A stretch of DNA of 64,000 bases from Pseudomonas sp. P818 (GTDB taxonomy: Bacteria; Pseudomonadota; Gammaproteobacteria; Pseudomonadales; Pseudomonadaceae): positions 434,001 to 498,000 of the forward strand of contig NZ_ATKM01000019.1 of NCBI RefSeq assembly GCF_000418555.1, in the 5' to 3' direction. A program made the translations under genes and the position numbers. Each line of letters opens with the position of its first letter. Position 1 is the stretch's first letter. Below the pieces are notes generated by a model. It saw only the letters and a program-made list of their open reading frames with translations, did not search any database and was not told where the DNA came from. This document shows, piece by piece, positions 61,901 to 64,000 of this stretch.

Positions 61901-62123
61901 GACCTCGCTGGCGTTCATCCTCGGCTGTCTGCCGCTGGCCATCGCCAGTGGCGCCGGCGCCGGCAGCAAGCACGCCATCGGCACCGGGGTGATCGGCGGC
62001 ATGCTCAGCGCGCTGATCCTGGCGATCTTCTGGATCCCGCTGTTCTACGTGGTGGTCTGCTCGCTGTTCGAGAAGAAGAGAAGCGAGCCGGCCGTTGAAA
62101 ACGAGAAGGAGGTACTGCAATGA
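58980..62123 (+). CDS. ttgB: RND multidrug efflux transporter (TtgB/MexB type)
   Basis: 1047 residues, full length, 12 membrane helices. MSRFFIDRPIFAWVIALVIM opens the protein. The proton-relay Asp pair lies in LAIGLLVDDAIVVVENVER (about 400-418), and the HAE1-family GAxxRP-type loop segments are intact. The trimer pumps antibiotics, solvents and dyes out of the inner membrane and periplasm. GGAGAAG precedes the ATG, 15 bases after ttgA. Confidence 0.96.
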   Translation: MSRFFIDRPIFAWVIALVIMLAGGLSILSLPINQYPSIAPPAVSIQVSYPGASAQTVQDTVVQVIEQQLNGIDGLRYVSSSSNSDGSMEIIVTFEQGVNPDIAQVQVQNKLQLATPLLPQEVQQQGIRVTKSVRNFLMVIGVVSKDGSMTREDLSDYIVSNLQDPISRTKGVGDFQVFGAQYAMRIWLDPAKLNSFQLTPVDVRSAIQAQNVQISSGQFGGLPASPGNQLNATIIGKTRLQTPEEFRKILLKVQADGSQVRLGDVAKVELGGENYAINAQFNGLPASGLAIRLATGANALDTAKAVRETISNLEPFFPAGMEVVFPYDTTPVISASIEGVVHTLFEAIVLVFLVMFLFLQNLRATIIPTMAVPVVLLGTFGVLAAFGFSINTLTMFAMVLAIGLLVDDAIVVVENVERVMREDGLSPKEATKKSMGQIQGALVGIALVLSAVFLPMAFFGGSTGVIYRQFSITIVSAMALSVLVALIFTPALCATLLKPIDGDHHEAKRGFFGWFNRTFDRTSNAYQRGVAGMIKRKAPYLILYLVIVAIMAWMFTRIPTAFLPEEDQGVLFAQVQTPSGSSAERTQVVVDEMRQYLLEEEASTVKSVFTVTGFNFAGRGQSSGMAFIMLKPWGERPGEENGVAALAQRAQMHFFSFRDAMVFAFAPPAVMEMGNATGFNFFLQDQAGVGHQVMNEARDKFLQLANQHPVLDSVRANGLRDEAQYQLLIDDERARALGLSLADINSTLSIAWGASYVNDFIDRGRVKKVYLQGVADARMAPEDLNKWYVRNDQGRMVPFSAFASGEWTYGAPKLARYNGVSAVEILGAPAPGYSTGDAMAAVEEIASQLPQGVGYSWTGLSYEERLAGSQTTALFVISAIVVFLCLAALYESWSIPFSVMLVVPLGIIGALMFTELRGLSNDVFFKVGLLTTIGLSARNAILIVEFAKAQYEQGMGLAEAAIEACRMRLRPIVMTSLAFILGCLPLAIASGAGAGSKHAIGTGVIGGMLSALILAIFWIPLFYVVVCSLFEKKRSEPAVENEKEVLQ

Positions 62124-63553
62124 GGCAGTCCCTGTTGTCCCTGGCCGTAGCCGCCGCTCTGCTCAGCGGCTGCAGCCTGATTCCCGACTATCAGCGCCCG
62201 GACGCCCCGGTGGCCGCCGACTGGCCGCAGGGCGAGGCCTACGGCAGCGCCGCCAGCGAAGGCAGCCGCGCCGCCGCCGACCTGCAATGGCGCGAGTTCT
62301 TCCGTGACCCGGCGCTGCAGCAACTGGTGCAGGTAGCGCTGGAGAACAACCGCGACCTGCGCGTCGCCGCGCTGAACGTCGAAGCCTACCGCGCGCTGTA
62401 CCGCATCCAGCGCGCCGACCTGCTGCCCTCGGTTTCCGCCGATGGCGCCGGCACCCGCCAGCGCCTGCCGGCCGATCTGAACCAGACCGGCGAAGCCCGC
62501 ACCAGCGGCCAGTACAGCGCGACCCTGGGCGTCAACGCCTGGGAGCTGGACTTCTTCGGCCGCCTGCGCAGCCTCAGCGAGCAGGCCCTGCAGCAATATC
62601 TGGCCACCGAACAGGCGCAGCGCAGCACGCAGATCAGCCTGGTCGCCAGCGTCGCCAACGCCTACCTGCAATGGCAGGCGGATCAGGCACTGCTCGAGCT
62701 GACCCAGGACACCCTGAAGACCTTCGAGGAAAGCTACCAGCTGACCCAGCGCAGCTTCGACGTCGGCGTCGCCGATGCCCTGGCCCTGAGCCAGGCGCGC
62801 AGCGCGGTGGACAGCGCACGCGTCAGCCTGGCGCAGTATCAGCGCCTGGTCGCTCAGGACCGCAACGCCCTGACCCAGTTGCTCGGCACCGGCCTACCGG
62901 CCGACCTGCCGCAAGGGCTGAAGCTCAATGCCGAGCTGCTGGAACAGGTTCCAGCCGGCCTGCCCGCCGACCTGCTGCAGCGTCGCCCCGACCTGCTGCA
63001 GGCCGAGTACCAGCTCAAGGCGGCCAACGCCAATATCGGCGCGGCGCGTGCGGCGTTCTTCCCCAGCATCAGCCTGACCGCCAATGCCGGCACCGCCAGC
63101 AGCCAGCTGTCCGGCCTGTTCGACAGCGGCTCGGGCACCTGGCTGTTCCAGCCGCAGATCAGCCTGCCGATCTTCAACGCCGGGCGTCTGCGCGCCAACC
63201 TCGACTATGCCGAGCTGCAGAAGGACATCCAGGTCGCCCAATACGAGAAGGCCATCCAGACCGCCTTCCAGGAAGTCGCCGACCGCCTCGCCGCGCGCAC
63301 CACCTACCGTCAGCAACTGGACGCCCAGCGTGCCCTGCTGGAAACCACCGAGACTTACTACGAACTGGCCGAGCGCCGCTACCGCACCGGTGTGGACAGC
63401 TACCTGACCCTGCTCGATGCCCAGCGCCAGCTGTTCAGTGTGCGCCAGCAGCTGATCACCGACCGCCTGGCCCAGCTCAGCAGCGAAGTGGAGCTGTACA
63501 AGGCCCTGGGTGGTGGCTGGAGCAATACGGGGAGCAACGCCCCACAAGGTTGA
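62120..63553 (+). CDS. ttgC: Outer-membrane efflux channel (TtgC/OprM type)
   Basis: 477 residues. Lipoprotein signal with LLSGCSLIPDYQRP (Cys about 16). Two OEP repeats with NRDLRVAALNVEAYRALYRI (about 75) and RRPDLLQAEYQLKAANANIG (about 290) correspond to the TolC-like helical barrel. The trimeric channel completes the TtgABC pump. AAGGAGG precedes the ATG, which overlaps the ttgB stop by four bases (ATGA). A terminator follows. Confidence 0.95.
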   Translation: MRQSLLSLAVAAALLSGCSLIPDYQRPDAPVAADWPQGEAYGSAASEGSRAAADLQWREFFRDPALQQLVQVALENNRDLRVAALNVEAYRALYRIQRADLLPSVSADGAGTRQRLPADLNQTGEARTSGQYSATLGVNAWELDFFGRLRSLSEQALQQYLATEQAQRSTQISLVASVANAYLQWQADQALLELTQDTLKTFEESYQLTQRSFDVGVADALALSQARSAVDSARVSLAQYQRLVAQDRNALTQLLGTGLPADLPQGLKLNAELLEQVPAGLPADLLQRRPDLLQAEYQLKAANANIGAARAAFFPSISLTANAGTASSQLSGLFDSGSGTWLFQPQISLPIFNAGRLRANLDYAELQKDIQVAQYEKAIQTAFQEVADRLAARTTYRQQLDAQRALLETTETYYELAERRYRTGVDSYLTLLDAQRQLFSVRQQLITDRLAQLSSEVELYKALGGGWSNTGSNAPQG

Positions 63554-63594
63554 CCGCGCGTAACCCGCTTCAAGGACGACCTTACCCAACGCGC

Positions 63595-63627
63595 CGCCCC
63601 CGCAGTCTTTGCGGGGGCGTTTTTTTG
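63595..63627 (+). terminator. ttgABC terminator
   Basis: CGCCCCCGCA and TGCGGGGGCG around GTCTT, followed by seven T residues. Confidence 0.9.
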
Positions 63628-63653
63628 TACGCGTTCTGACGGAGGCCGCACCG

Positions 63654-63674
63654 TAGCCCCAACGAAATCCGGGA
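63654..63674. repeat. Degenerate REP, GTAGCCC family
   Basis: GTAGCCCCAACGAAATCCGGG keeps the outer GTAGCCC and CCGGG of the family but has lost the inner palindrome. It looks like a decayed copy. Confidence 0.5.
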
Positions 63675-63733
63675 CCCTGAGGCTTGGCGATAGTTGGATG
63701 GCGGCGATTCGGACGCAGCCTGAAGTTCGCTTT

Positions 63734-63863
63734 CGCGAATGAATTCGCTCCTACAGAAACCTGAAGCCGCCTGTTTCAGTGGCAGGCACCCGAGGCCTCC
63801 AGAGAACGTTGAAAGCGAGCTGGCGCGCAGTGCCCTCTTTGTAGGAGCGAATTCATTCGCGAT
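63734..63863. repeat. Spaced inverted pair of REP copies, GAATTCATTCGC type
   Basis: TCGCGAATGAATTCGCTCCTAC (63734-63755) and GTAGGAGCGAATTCATTCGCGA (63841-63862) are exact inverses about 85 bases apart. They are the same family as 56946-57004. The unique segment between them holds no gene. Confidence 0.85.
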
Positions 63864-63905
63864 CCGCCCGCCCCCGATTTCGCCCTAAATGCTCCGTGCC
63901 GCCAC

Positions 63906-64000
63906 TCAGCCCAACGCAGCCAGCAGTTGCGCGCAATCCTGCGCATGCAGCTCGGTCAGCTCCGGCCAGGGGTTGTCCGGCAGATTGACCAGCACGCCGC
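63906..64000 (-). CDS. Unidentified protein, C-terminal 31 residues
   Basis: The minus-strand frame runs off the right edge and ends in TGA at 63908-63906. Visible sequence: GVLVNLPDNPWPELTELHAQ followed by DCAQLLAALG. The regular coding pattern and amphipathic end support a real gene, perhaps a phosphatase-like enzyme, but the family is not recognised. Confidence 0.5.
   Translation of the reverse strand, partial: GVLVNLPDNPWPELTELHAQDCAQLLAALG

Noticed and set aside
60255..62120. Open frame of 621 codons antisense to ttgB
   Set aside because: Shadow of the pump gene; the translation is low-complexity.

Overview
The window is high-GC chromosomal DNA of a Pseudomonas. The inference rests on the gene families, a ttgR/ttgABC efflux locus, a bauA/bauC/bauR beta-alanine locus, a purine block whose genes match the P. 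aeruginosa PA0136-PA0148 type, and many GTAG-headed REP palindromes. The REP-rich intergenic spaces would suit the P. mendocina/oleovorans/alcaligenes side of the genus, but the species is inference. I see no prophage, tRNA, rRNA or CRISPR array. Apart from the two edge genes, all reading frames look intact.

Layout. 0-5.4 kb: thiolase C-terminus, LysE-type exporter, 2-hydroxyacid dehydrogenase, rsmC, a yybP-ykoY manganese riboswitch with its GDT1-type Mn exporter, a SnoaL-like protein and an M48 lipoprotein protease. 5.5-12.7 kb: a dCache chemoreceptor, an SRAP/YedK protein, small coupled proteins, an acyltransferase, a YajG-like lipoprotein and several small conserved proteins. 13-24.3 kb: core metabolism and housekeeping (mqo, creA, proB, obgE, rpmA, rplU, ispB, a FabG-like SDR, a HugZ-like protein, fxsA, groESL). 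A MITE-like palindrome sits between creA and proB. 24.5-30.6 kb: InaA-like kinase, beta-carbonic anhydrase with a SulP transporter, arylamine N-acetyltransferase and small lipoproteins.

30.8-48.3 kb reads as a nucleobase and beta-alanine catabolism region. It holds bauC, bauA and bauR, a RutR-like TetR regulator, a complete BMP-type nucleoside ABC importer (ATPase, two permeases, binding protein), an 8-oxoguanine deaminase, an orphan Fe(II)/2-oxoglutarate-type oxygenase and an adenine deaminase. Inside this block lies a RAYT (REP-associated tyrosine transposase) gene framed on both sides by inverted REP pairs. It is the likely source of one of the REP families scattered over the window.

48.4-54.3 kb: a cytochrome b561/PepSY pair, then a copper-handling cluster on the minus strand (DUF2946, PepSY-TM protein, PCu(A)C chaperone, DUF2946, OprC-type TonB receptor). 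54.4-63.6 kb: a divergent LysR/zinc-type oxidoreductase pair, then ttgR and ttgABC with a clear TtgR operator. The window ends in REPs and the C-terminus of an unidentified gene.

The most unusual material is the repeat landscape. At least four palindromic families begin with GTAG, one RAYT lies among them, and one REP appears to supply the stop codon of ttgR. A long palindrome with terminal inverted repeats abuts the proB stop codon.
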